Below are positions 16,529 through 24,230 of a DNA stretch of 64,000 nucleotides, in pieces. This DNA comes from Streptomyces sp. NBC_01314 (GTDB lineage: Bacteria; Actinomycetota; Actinomycetes; Streptomycetales; Streptomycetaceae). How positions within the stretch are numbered: the stretch's first letter is position 1; every line of letters starts with the position of its first letter. Location: assembly GCF_041435215.1 (NCBI RefSeq), contig NZ_CP108394.1, forward strand, positions 1,922,001 to 1,986,000. Reading direction: 5' to 3'. The position numbers were made by a program, and so were the translations under genes. The notes beneath the pieces were generated by a model. That model did not search any database and was not told where the DNA came from. It was given only the letters and a program-made list of their open reading frames with translations.

Positions 16529-17569
16529 GTGACACATCGAGGTCGGGGCCGACAAGAAGCGCAGTACGGTTTGCTGACGAACATCGCCGCCGAAGCGGGA
16601 GTCTCGCTCAGTACCGTGTCCAAGGTGGTGCACCGACGTCGGGACGTCGGCGCGGCGACGCGCGCCAGAGTCGAGGAGCTGCTGGACCGCTACAGCTACG
16701 CCCGCCCGTGGGAGCGGGACCCCTCGACGCCCCGGCAGATCATCGCGGTGTTCCGTGACCTGTCGGGCCCGTACACCTTGGAGGTGGCGCGCGGGATCGT
16801 GGACGCGGCCGGTGAGTTGGGCATCAACGTGGTCACCGGGACCACGGGCCGCCGGTCCATTTCCGGATGGCTCGAGGAGTGCGTGGCGCTCGGTGCGGCC
16901 GGGATGGTCATCGTGATCTCGATGCTGGCCGAAGAGGATCAGCGCCGGATCGTCGAGCAGCGGATCCCCGTGGTGCTGATCGACCCGCTCAGCGCGCCGA
17001 CGCAGGACATTCCCAGCATCGGCGTGACGAACTGGAGCGGCGCCCGGGAGGCCGTGCAACACCTGCTGGACCTCGGGCACACCCGGATCGGCATGGTCGC
17101 GGGCCGCTCGCATTCTCTGGCCGGGGCGGCACGCGTGCACGGCTACCGGGCCGCCCTGGAGGAAGCCGCCCTGGCCTACGACCCCGCGATCGTCCGCTCG
17201 ACCGACTTCGACTACGACGAAGCGCTCGCCGCCAGCCTGCAGATCCTGCGGGCCGACGACCCGCCCACGGCCGTCTTCGCGGCCAGCGACGCACAGGCGC
17301 TCGGCGTGCTGGAGGCCGCACGTCAGCAGGGACTGGGCGTACCGGACGACCTGGCGGTGATGTCCTTCGACGACACCCTGGTGGCGGCCATGGCCTGCCC
17401 GCCGCTGAGCGCCGTACGGCAGCCGTTCGAGGAGCTGGGGCGCGAGGCGACGCGGATCCTCCTGGAACTCGCCCAGGGCCGGCCGCCCGCGTCCCCGCGC
17501 ATCGAGCTCGCCACGGAGCTCGTGCTGCGGACGTCGACGAGGGCTCGCACTCCGGCGGTTTCCGGGTAA
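16529..17569 (+). CDS. LacI-family transcriptional regulator of the glycan locus
   Basis: 346 residues from the GTG at 16529. The LacI helix-turn-helix is plain: LLTNIAAEAGVSLSTVSKVV lies at about residues 15-34, followed by a periplasmic-binding-protein-like ligand domain with the usual GHTRIGMVAG, VFAASDAQALG and VMSFDD segments. The start is uncertain: GAGGAA lies only 2 nt before this GTG, and the frame stays open upstream to 16361. Its place amid the arabinan genes, and the operator-like palindromes near it and near the importer, suggest that it represses the locus until an arabino-oligosaccharide binds. Confidence 0.88.
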   Translation: MTHRGRGRQEAQYGLLTNIAAEAGVSLSTVSKVVHRRRDVGAATRARVEELLDRYSYARPWERDPSTPRQIIAVFRDLSGPYTLEVARGIVDAAGELGINVVTGTTGRRSISGWLEECVALGAAGMVIVISMLAEEDQRRIVEQRIPVVLIDPLSAPTQDIPSIGVTNWSGAREAVQHLLDLGHTRIGMVAGRSHSLAGAARVHGYRAALEEAALAYDPAIVRSTDFDYDEALAASLQILRADDPPTAVFAASDAQALGVLEAARQQGLGVPDDLAVMSFDDTLVAAMACPPLSAVRQPFEELGREATRILLELAQGRPPASPRIELATELVLRTSTRARTPAVSG

Positions 17570-17577
17570 CGCGATCC

Positions 17578-17601
17578 GGCCGGCGGCGCATGCCACCGGC
17601 C
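17578..17601. terminator. bidirectional terminator between LacI and GH3 genes
   Basis: Arms GGCCGGCGGC (17578-17587) and GCCACCGGCC (17592-17601), 9 of 10 paired around a GCAT loop, between two convergent stop codons only 54 nt apart. Confidence 0.5.
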
Positions 17602-17623
17602 CCTTCGTCCGCCTCCCGCCGGC

Positions 17624-19978
17624 TCACCTCCGTTCGACGGACACGGGAACGGTGTGATGCCGCAGGACCGTCGCGTCCCGCTCCACGCCGACCAGCTGTA
17701 TGACCTCCCGCGCCGGTGTGTCCAGGCTGGAGGAGCCCGCGTGGAGCACGATCTCGCCGGGTTCGACGACGCGTCGGCCGTCCAGGCCGGTGAAGGCCAG
17801 GCGGTCGGTGTGGACGTGGAAACGGATGGTCGCCTGCTCACCGGGAGCGAGGGCGACCTTGGCGAAGCCGAGCAGGAAACACACCGGTCGAGTAACTTGC
17901 GCGACCGGGTCGATGGCGTACAGCTGTACCGTTTCGGCGCCCGCCACCGCCCCCGTGTTGCGCACCCGCGCGCTGACCGTGAACTCGCCGTCCGTGGGCA
18001 CCTGGTCACGGTCGACGGTAACCAGGTCGGTCTCGAACGTGGTGTACGACAGTCCGTGGCCGAACGGGAACGCGGGGGTGGGGTCGAGGTTGGACAGGAA
18101 GCTCTGTCGGTCGCCGAGCGGCGGGTGGAGGTAGGTGTACGGCTGCCCGCCCGGCGAGGCGGGGATCTGCACGGGGAGCTTTCCACTGAAGTTGGCCCGC
18201 CCGGAAAGGAGTTGGGCCACCGCCCGGCCGCCCTCCTCCCCCGGCAGGAAGACCTGCACCAAGGCCGCGGCGGCGGGCGCGAACCGGCCCAAGGCGTAGG
18301 GCCTGCCGCTGCTGACGACCACCACCACCGGCTTCCCGGTCTCCAGGAGCGCCTCGACCAGTGCCTCCTGGACGCCCGGCAGCCGCAGATCCTCCACGTC
18401 GCAGCCCTCCCCCGAGGTGCCGATGCCGAACATGCCCGCCTTGTCGCCGACGACGAGGACGGTGAGGTCGGCCGCCGCGCAGGCCGCGACTGCGGCCGGG
18501 ATGCCGGAGCGGTCCTCGTCGCGGATCGGGCAGCCCTGCGCGAACTCCCAATGAACGGACGGCAGTTCCTCAGCGAGGGCGGTGCGTAGGGAGACCGCCT
18601 CGACGCCGTCGCCGAGGTCGTCGCGGTCTGCGAGGACATGGTTGGGGAAGCTGTAGCAGCCGAACATGGTGCGCACGTCGTCGGCGCACGGGCCGATCAA
18701 TGCGATCCGGCCGACGGACAGGAGAGGCAGGGTCCCGTCGTTCGACAGCAGAACGGCGCTCGACTGTGCCACGGCGTAGGCAAGCCCACGGTTCTCCGGC
18801 TTGTCGAGGTCCAGTTCGCCCGCGCGCAGAGCGGGGGGCCGTGGGTCCCAGTCGGGATCCAGCAGCCCGAGTTCGATCTTCTGCCGCAGCACCCGGCGCA
18901 CGGCGCGGTCGACCAGATCTTCGTCCACCAGCCCCTGTTGTACGGCGTGGACGAGGGCGTCGCCGAAGCCGCGCTGGTCGGGCAGTTCCACGTCCATCCC
19001 GGCGCTCAGCGCGAGCGCGCCGGCGTCGCGCAGGTCGGCGGCCACCCGGTGGGCGCTCACCAGGAAGGGCAGGGACCAGTAGTCGGAGACGACGGTCCCC
19101 TCGAACCCCCACGCCTCACGCAGGACTTCGGTCAGCAGCCACCGGCTGGCGGCGGGCGCCTCGCCGTCGATCTCGGCGTACGAGTTCATCACCGAACCCA
19201 CGCCCGCGGCGACGAGCCGTTCGAAGGGCGGCAGGATGACATCGAACAGTTCGCGGCGGCCGACGTGCACGGGGGCGTGGTTGCGGCCGCCCATGGACGC
19301 GGAGTACCCGGCGAAGTGCTTGAGGGTGGCGTACACACCGGCGCTCTGCAGCCCGGTGACGTACGCCTCGGCCACCTCACCCACCAGGTACGGGTCCTCG
19401 CCGTAGGTCTCCTCGCAGCGACCCCAGCGGTAGTCGCGGATCACGTCGACGACCGGGGCGAGCCCCTGGTGGACGCCGGCCTCGGCCATGTCGGCCCCGA
19501 TGGCCTCGCCGACCCGGCGGATCAGTTCGGGGTCGAAGGTGGCGGCCATCGCCAGCGAGGTGGGGTAGATGGTGGCGCCGTAGGCGGTGAAGCCGGTCAG
19601 GCACTCGTCGTGCGCCATGGCCGGGATGCCGAACCTGCTCTGGGCCACCACCTGCCGCTGGTGCTCGGCCAGGAGGCGGGCATGCTCCAGAGCAGGGCGG
19701 GGCAGGGTCCCGTAGGGCCGGGTGAGCTGTCCCAGACCGTGCCGGGCGGTTTCGTCGAGGTCGCCGACGCGGCCGAAGTGGTTGCTGCCCGGGGCCACTT
19801 CCGGGCCGTCGGCCTCGATGTCCTCCCAGGTGCTGCTGAGCTGGGCGACCTTCTCGGGGAGGGTGAGCCGGGCGAGAAGGGCCTCGGCCCGATCGGGGGC
19901 CGGCCGGGCGAGATCGGCCCAAGGCCGGTCGTCCTGTTCCTGGGGCGTGCCGCCGTGGTCCGGCATGGTGGTCGTCAT
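17624..19978 (-). CDS. cytoplasmic GH3 beta-glycosidase
   Basis: 784 residues with no signal peptide, so intracellular. GH3 features are an N-terminal TIM barrel with KHFAGY (220-225), the nucleophile Asp299 in VVSDYW, an alpha/beta sandwich with GDKAGMFG and SSGRPYALG segments, and a C-terminal fibronectin-III-like domain with PFGHGLSYT. SDY at the nucleophile is common in GH3 beta-xylosidases and related arabinosidases. It would hydrolyse imported oligosaccharides to monosaccharides. It lies just upstream of the importer genes on the same strand (118-nt gap), which supports a role as the intracellular processing enzyme of the locus. Confidence 0.87.
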   Translation of the reverse strand: MTTTMPDHGGTPQEQDDRPWADLARPAPDRAEALLARLTLPEKVAQLSSTWEDIEADGPEVAPGSNHFGRVGDLDETARHGLGQLTRPYGTLPRPALEHARLLAEHQRQVVAQSRFGIPAMAHDECLTGFTAYGATIYPTSLAMAATFDPELIRRVGEAIGADMAEAGVHQGLAPVVDVIRDYRWGRCEETYGEDPYLVGEVAEAYVTGLQSAGVYATLKHFAGYSASMGGRNHAPVHVGRRELFDVILPPFERLVAAGVGSVMNSYAEIDGEAPAASRWLLTEVLREAWGFEGTVVSDYWSLPFLVSAHRVAADLRDAGALALSAGMDVELPDQRGFGDALVHAVQQGLVDEDLVDRAVRRVLRQKIELGLLDPDWDPRPPALRAGELDLDKPENRGLAYAVAQSSAVLLSNDGTLPLLSVGRIALIGPCADDVRTMFGCYSFPNHVLADRDDLGDGVEAVSLRTALAEELPSVHWEFAQGCPIRDEDRSGIPAAVAACAAADLTVLVVGDKAGMFGIGTSGEGCDVEDLRLPGVQEALVEALLETGKPVVVVVSSGRPYALGRFAPAAAALVQVFLPGEEGGRAVAQLLSGRANFSGKLPVQIPASPGGQPYTYLHPPLGDRQSFLSNLDPTPAFPFGHGLSYTTFETDLVTVDRDQVPTDGEFTVSARVRNTGAVAGAETVQLYAIDPVAQVTRPVCFLLGFAKVALAPGEQATIRFHVHTDRLAFTGLDGRRVVEPGEIVLHAGSSSLDTPAREVIQLVGVERDATVLRHHTVPVSVERR

Positions 19979-20097
19979 TCACGACTCCTCGGGGATGGCC
20001 GATGCGCGAGGGGGCGCGCGCGGTGTGCGTGGGCATGCCGACGGGACCGGGCGCGCTGCCCGGCCGTCGTTCGAGGCGAACTGCCCTACAAAGTGGG

Positions 20098-21033
20098 CTA
20101 CTTGGAGAAACCGGCGGTGAGGCCGGCGACGAGCTGGCGGCGGGCGAGGATGAACAGCGCGAGCATCGGCAGGGTGGAGAGCACCACCGCGGCCATCGTC
20201 GCCGGTACGTCGATGCCGAACTGGCCCCGGTAGAGGGTCAGCGCCAGTGGCAGTACGGCTTTGTCGCCGCTCTGGGTGAGGATGAGCGGGAAGAGGAAGC
20301 CGTTCCAGACCTGCAGCCCGTCGTAGACCGCGACCGTCATCAGCGCCGGGCGCGCCAGCGGCGCCGCGAGCGAGACGAGCATGCGCCAGTCACCGGCGCC
20401 GTCCACGATCATCGCCTCGAACAGGGAGCGCGGCACGTCGCGCAGGAAGCTCACCAGAATCATCACGGTGATCGGCAGCGCGAACGCCGCCGAGGGCAGA
20501 ACGATCGCGAGCAGGCTGTCGTACAGGTGCATTCTGATGATCAGCAGGTACACCGGGATGATCACCGCCTGCAGGGGGATCGCCAGGCCCAGCAGGTACA
20601 GCCGGAAGGACACGCGGGAAAGCCTGCTTCCGGCGTTGCGGACGATCGCGAACGAAGCCATGAGGGCGACGACGACAGCGACCACGGCCGTCGCCGCGGT
20701 GACGATGACGCTGTTGAGCAGGTAGGTCGTGAAGTCGCCGGCCAGGACGGTCCGGTAGTTGTCGAACGTGGGGTGGCCGGGCAGGGCCAGTGGGCTGTCG
20801 GCGGTGAAGTCGGCACGGCTGCGCAGGCTGGTGATCACCAGCCAGTACACGGGTATGACGACCACTGCCGCCCAGAAGAGCGTGGCGCTGCCTGTGAGGG
20901 CCCGCCACAGCACGCCGACGGCCATGATCCGACGGAGGGATCCGGGCCGCGGCGCCGCTACCGGGCGCTCGGCGCCACCTTCGCGGTCGTTGCCGGTACG
21001 GGGATCGCGGGTCTTGGTGACGGTGGTGCTCAC
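20098..21033 (-). CDS. carbohydrate ABC transporter permease (MalG type)
   Basis: 311 residues with a positively charged N-terminus, about six membrane segments, and the MalG-type cytoplasmic coupling segment DGAGDWRMLVSLAAPLARPAL (about 225-245). It is an inner-membrane permease of the CUT1 sugar importer family. Its start overlaps the stop of the MalF-type permease by 4 nt, so the two subunits are coupled. No ATPase gene is adjacent; in streptomycetes many CUT1 importers share the MsiK ATPase encoded elsewhere, which probably applies here. Confidence 0.88.
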   Translation of the reverse strand: MSTTVTKTRDPRTGNDREGGAERPVAAPRPGSLRRIMAVGVLWRALTGSATLFWAAVVVIPVYWLVITSLRSRADFTADSPLALPGHPTFDNYRTVLAGDFTTYLLNSVIVTAATAVVAVVVALMASFAIVRNAGSRLSRVSFRLYLLGLAIPLQAVIIPVYLLIIRMHLYDSLLAIVLPSAAFALPITVMILVSFLRDVPRSLFEAMIVDGAGDWRMLVSLAAPLARPALMTVAVYDGLQVWNGFLFPLILTQSGDKAVLPLALTLYRGQFGIDVPATMAAVVLSTLPMLALFILARRQLVAGLTAGFSK

Positions 21034-21938
21034 ATGCCCTCCTGCTGGCTGTCCATCCGGGTGAAGCCGGACAAACGGGTGGTCAGCAGCGACAGACCGA
21101 GGCCGAAGACCACCAGGAGGGCGGCGACGGCGCTGGCCCGGCCCATGTCATGGGCCTGGAAGCCGGTGATGTACATGGAAAGAGGAAGGACGCGGGTGGC
21201 GGTGCCCGGGCCGCCGGTGCCGCCGGACAGGACGAAGATCAGGTCGAAGTAGGTCAGCGAGCCGACGAGCATGAGCGTGCTGGACGTGACCATCGTGTAC
21301 TTCAACTGCGGAAGCGTGATCCGCCGGAAACGGGTCGCCGGCCCGGCGCCGTCAAGGGCGGCGGCCTCGTACAGGACGGTCGGGATCTGCCGTATGCCGG
21401 CCTGATAGAGCAGGGCGTGGAACGGCACGAACTGCCACGCGATCACGAAGATCACGGTGTACAGGGCCAGGTCCGGGGAGCCCAGCAGCGGCTTCGCCAG
21501 CCAGTGCAGTCCGGGTGTGGCGCCGATGCCGAAGGACGGGTCGAGCAGAGCCTGCCAGGTCAGGCCGATCGCCACGGCGGACAGCAGCAGCGGGAGGAAG
21601 AACAGTACGGCGAACAGGGCGCGCAGCCTCCCGCGGGGCGCCTGGAAGATGCCGAGCGCCAGGGCGACGGGCGTCTGGACCAGCCAGCTGATCACCATCA
21701 CCTTGACGGTGAGCCACAGCGCCTGCCAGGTGGCACCGTCGGTCAGGACAGCGCTCCAGTTGGCGACGCCCGCCCAGCCGACGGAGCCCAGGCCGTCCCA
21801 GCGGGCAAGACTGAGCACCACCACGCCCACGAGCGGGACGAGGCCGAACAGTCCGAAGAGGAGCAGGGCGGGGGCGGCCATGAGGAGGCCGCTGGAGCGG
21901 CGACCCCCTGCACGGCCGACTCGAACAGCGGTGGTCAC
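21030..21938 (-). CDS. carbohydrate ABC transporter permease (MalF type)
   Basis: 302 residues from the GTG at 21938, whose GTGA overlaps the stop of the binding-protein gene; upstream in-frame sequence lies inside that gene and is not used. It has about six membrane segments and the coupling motif EAAALDGAGPATRFRRITLP near residues 210-230. As the second gene of the binding protein/MalF/MalG operon it forms the heterodimeric membrane channel with the downstream permease and presumably imports arabino- or xylo-oligosaccharides released by the secreted enzymes. Confidence 0.9.
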   Translation of the reverse strand: MTTAVRVGRAGGRRSSGLLMAAPALLLFGLFGLVPLVGVVVLSLARWDGLGSVGWAGVANWSAVLTDGATWQALWLTVKVMVISWLVQTPVALALGIFQAPRGRLRALFAVLFFLPLLLSAVAIGLTWQALLDPSFGIGATPGLHWLAKPLLGSPDLALYTVIFVIAWQFVPFHALLYQAGIRQIPTVLYEAAALDGAGPATRFRRITLPQLKYTMVTSSTLMLVGSLTYFDLIFVLSGGTGGPGTATRVLPLSMYITGFQAHDMGRASAVAALLVVFGLGLSLLTTRLSGFTRMDSQQEGM

Positions 21939-23260
21939 GATGTCGCCTTGCTCATGTTCGTGCCGAACTCGGCGGGCGAGATCTGGCGCAGGAACGATTT
22001 GTCGGTGTTGGTCAGCAGCGGGTCGGCCTGGTCGGACGGCAGTGCCTGGTCCCAGGAGAGCTGGAAGCTCGGCGCGTTCTGCACCAGGCCGTAGACGAAC
22101 GTGAGCCACGCCTTGTCGGACGACGACTTCACCGTCGCCAGCTTCGACTCCAGGCCATTGACCGGCGGCACACTGCCGGCGGCGAGGTAGGCGTCGACCT
22201 GGGAGTCGTTCAGAACGTAATCGTTGAAGTACGTCAGCGCGGCCGACTTGTTCTTGGTGCCCGAGTTCAGCGACAGGAAGTTCGAGGGGTTGCCCACGAT
22301 GCTGTCCGCCTTGCCGGCACCGCCGGGCAGCGTCGGGAAGGCGGTGTAACCCAGGTCGCCCTTGGCCAGGAAATCGGGCGCGGCCTTGGCGATGTTGGCG
22401 TACTCCCAGGTGCCCATCACCTCCATCGCCGCCTTGCCCGTGTAAAGCAGGGCCGCGGAGGCACCCTGGTCGTAGCTGACGGAGGAAGCGTTGTCGCCGA
22501 AGGCGCCGGCCTTCGACAGGTCCTGCAGGTACTGGTTGGCCTGGGTGACCGAGGGGTCTTTCCAGGCCGAGGCGTCACCGGAGGCGATCTTCGTGAAGAC
22601 GTCGGAGCCGCCCTGGCGGTCGAGCAGGTACTCCAGGTACATCAGCGTCGGCCACTTGGAGTTCGCCGCGAGCGACATCGGCACGACGTCCTTCGCCTTC
22701 AACTTCTTCACGGCCGCCAGCAGATCGGCGTACGTCTTCGGCGGCTCGACGCCCGCGTCAGCCAGCACCTTCTTGTTGTAGTAGAGGACGACCGGGGCGA
22801 GACCGTTGGCGGGCACACCGTAGACCTTGCCGCCGAAGGTGGCACTCTGCATCACACTGGGGGTGAACCGGTCGGCCTTCAGGTCCGACGCCCTCAGCGT
22901 GTCGACCTTGCCCGCCTTGACGTAGTCGTTCAGCGCGCCGCCACCCCAGCTGAAGAAGATGTCCGGAGCCTGGTTCGCACCGAAGGCGACGCGCAGCTTC
23001 TGCTTGTAGTCGTCGTTGGCGAACAGCCTCAGGGTGATCTTCTCGTCCGGGTGGTCCTTGTTGTAGGCGTCGACGGACTCTTTCAGGATCGTCTGGTCGT
23101 TGAGCGCCCACATCGTCAGGCCCTTCGCAGACGAGGTCGTGGACGGCCCCGACGTCCCGCACGCAGCGAGGCCCAGGGCCGCCGACGCGGTCACCGCAAA
23201 CGCAACGACGCCTCGAATTCTGGGAGTTCCGAGAATTCCGCTGACAGGGATTCCCCGCAT
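21935..23260 (-). CDS. extracellular sugar-binding lipoprotein of the ABC importer
   Basis: 441 residues from the ATG at 23260, 6 nt after GAGG; the frame is open far upstream but without a signal. The N-terminus is a lipoprotein signal with lipobox GLAAC (Cys34) followed by a Ser/Thr-rich tether. The mature part is a CUT1-type solute-binding protein (LTMWALNDQ, DIFFSWGGG, VLYYNKKVL, WEYANIA). It captures oligosaccharides at the cell surface for the two permeases encoded next. Two CGAAA-N3-TTTCG palindromes lie 66 and 164 nt upstream, suggesting control by the LacI protein at 16.5 kb. Confidence 0.92.
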   Translation of the reverse strand: MRGIPVSGILGTPRIRGVVAFAVTASAALGLAACGTSGPSTTSSAKGLTMWALNDQTILKESVDAYNKDHPDEKITLRLFANDDYKQKLRVAFGANQAPDIFFSWGGGALNDYVKAGKVDTLRASDLKADRFTPSVMQSATFGGKVYGVPANGLAPVVLYYNKKVLADAGVEPPKTYADLLAAVKKLKAKDVVPMSLAANSKWPTLMYLEYLLDRQGGSDVFTKIASGDASAWKDPSVTQANQYLQDLSKAGAFGDNASSVSYDQGASAALLYTGKAAMEVMGTWEYANIAKAAPDFLAKGDLGYTAFPTLPGGAGKADSIVGNPSNFLSLNSGTKNKSAALTYFNDYVLNDSQVDAYLAAGSVPPVNGLESKLATVKSSSDKAWLTFVYGLVQNAPSFQLSWDQALPSDQADPLLTNTDKSFLRQISPAEFGTNMSKATS

Positions 23261-23325
23261 GGTGTGCCTCTCTTCTCTCGGCATGCCATTGGCATCGGTG
23301 ATGCAGGCGAACCGGAAACCGCCAC

Positions 23326-23338
23326 GAAAAGGTTTCGG
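23326..23338. promoter_or_regulatory. putative LacI-regulator operator, site 2
   Basis: CGAAAAGGTTTCG, arms CGAAA/TTTCG with a 3-nt spacer, 66 nt upstream of the binding-protein start codon. Confidence 0.6.
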
Positions 23339-23423
23339 ATGCCCCACCGCGGGTGGCCTGCCTGCTGACCGGGACCCTGACACGACATTCACACCGGGGA
23401 CAAGGACGGGAATTCCTCGGTTA

Positions 23424-23436
23424 CGAAACACTTTCG
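23424..23436. promoter_or_regulatory. putative LacI-regulator operator, site 3
   Basis: CGAAACACTTTCG, the same pattern as sites 1 and 2, 98 nt centre to centre from site 2. Paired sites at this distance could allow DNA looping by a tetrameric regulator. Confidence 0.6.
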
Positions 23437-23887
23437 CGCACCGCGCGGAAATGTCGCGAAGGACGACCGCCTGCCAGTGAGCGGAGCCCACAAGGGGGCA
23501 CCGTCCGGCGGGACGTGCGGACGTATTCCGCCGTCTTGCCACGTGCGCCAACCTGCTCAGCTTGGAAGGCGGCGCTGCCGTCGAGTTCGGCCGGGCGACG
23601 TCGCTGGCTCGGGGTGCGGGGATGCCGACGTCAATGACGGTAGGGCCGGGCTTGGCATGCTCCGGCGCGACGAGACCGGGCACGTCCGTGGTGACGACGC
23701 CGCACGGCGTGCACCGCCACGCATGTCATGACCCTGACCGATTTGGGGACAGGCCGGAGCCTCCCCCGATCCCGGAGCGGTTCAGCGCAGCTTCTCGATC
23801 ACCGACTCCTGACAACCCGACGAGTTCTTCGCCTGCAGGATCACCGGCCCGGTCGTGCCGGCACGCGTCGGAAGGATCTGATGCGCA

Positions 23888-24160
23888 TCAGATGCCGTCG
23901 ATGCCGCAGTCCTGCGCGCCGTCGACGATGCCGTCCGTGATCTCGTCGTTGCCCAGGCCCCAGTCCTTGTACGGGGGGTAGCGCGCGGTGAGCGCCTTCT
24001 CGTAGGCGTCGCCGTCGTCGCCGAGCAGTTCACGGCCCCGCCGCAGGCCAGTCGGCGTGGGCCGCCCCTGGCCCGTCGGAGCGTCGTACTGGCCGTCACG
24101 GCAACTCTGCGCCTCCAACTTGCCGACCAGGTCCCACGCCGCCAGGACCCTGAGCACCAC
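23888..24160 (-). CDS. unrecognised small protein or gene remnant divergent from the MFS exporter
   Basis: A 90-residue frame from the GTG at 24160 (a TTG at 24181 is an alternative) with codon third positions almost all G/C. It is acidic at the C-terminus (DEITDGIVDGAQDC) and has no domain I know. It starts at the edge of the large inverted repeat that precedes the MFS gene, where a MarR- or TetR-type regulator would be expected, but no helix-turn-helix is visible. Downstream minus-strand DNA stays codon-biased in another frame, so this could be part of a frameshifted or fused relic. Confidence 0.35.
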   Translation of the reverse strand: MVLRVLAAWDLVGKLEAQSCRDGQYDAPTGQGRPTPTGLRRGRELLGDDGDAYEKALTARYPPYKDWGLGNDEITDGIVDGAQDCGIDGI

Positions 24161-24161
24161 A

Positions 24162-24212
24162 AAGTTGCTTGACTTAGGCAAGAGAAGTCTGATTGCCTAA
24201 GTCAAGCAACTT
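24162..24212. promoter_or_regulatory. 20-bp-arm inverted repeat, operator of the MFS exporter
   Basis: AAGTTGCTTGACTTAGGCAA (24162-24181) is repeated as its exact complement at 24193-24212 with an 11-nt spacer. It ends 18 nt before the MFS start. Each arm contains TTGACTTAGGCAA; nested TTGCCTAA/TTAGGCAA half-sites resemble MarR-type operators. A perfect 20+20 repeat in this position points to tight control by a dimeric repressor. Confidence 0.65.
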
Positions 24213-24230
24213 AACGCGCCGGAGGCTTCC

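Larger units (their letters stand above)
23261..23887. other. promoter region of the sugar importer and gene-poor gap
   Basis: No convincing full gene. 23326-23436 holds two operator-like palindromes. On the minus strand at about 23782-23880 a short codon-biased frame ends in VIEKLR; it is not in phase with the small protein at 23888-24160 and may be a decayed continuation of it. Confidence 0.45.
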
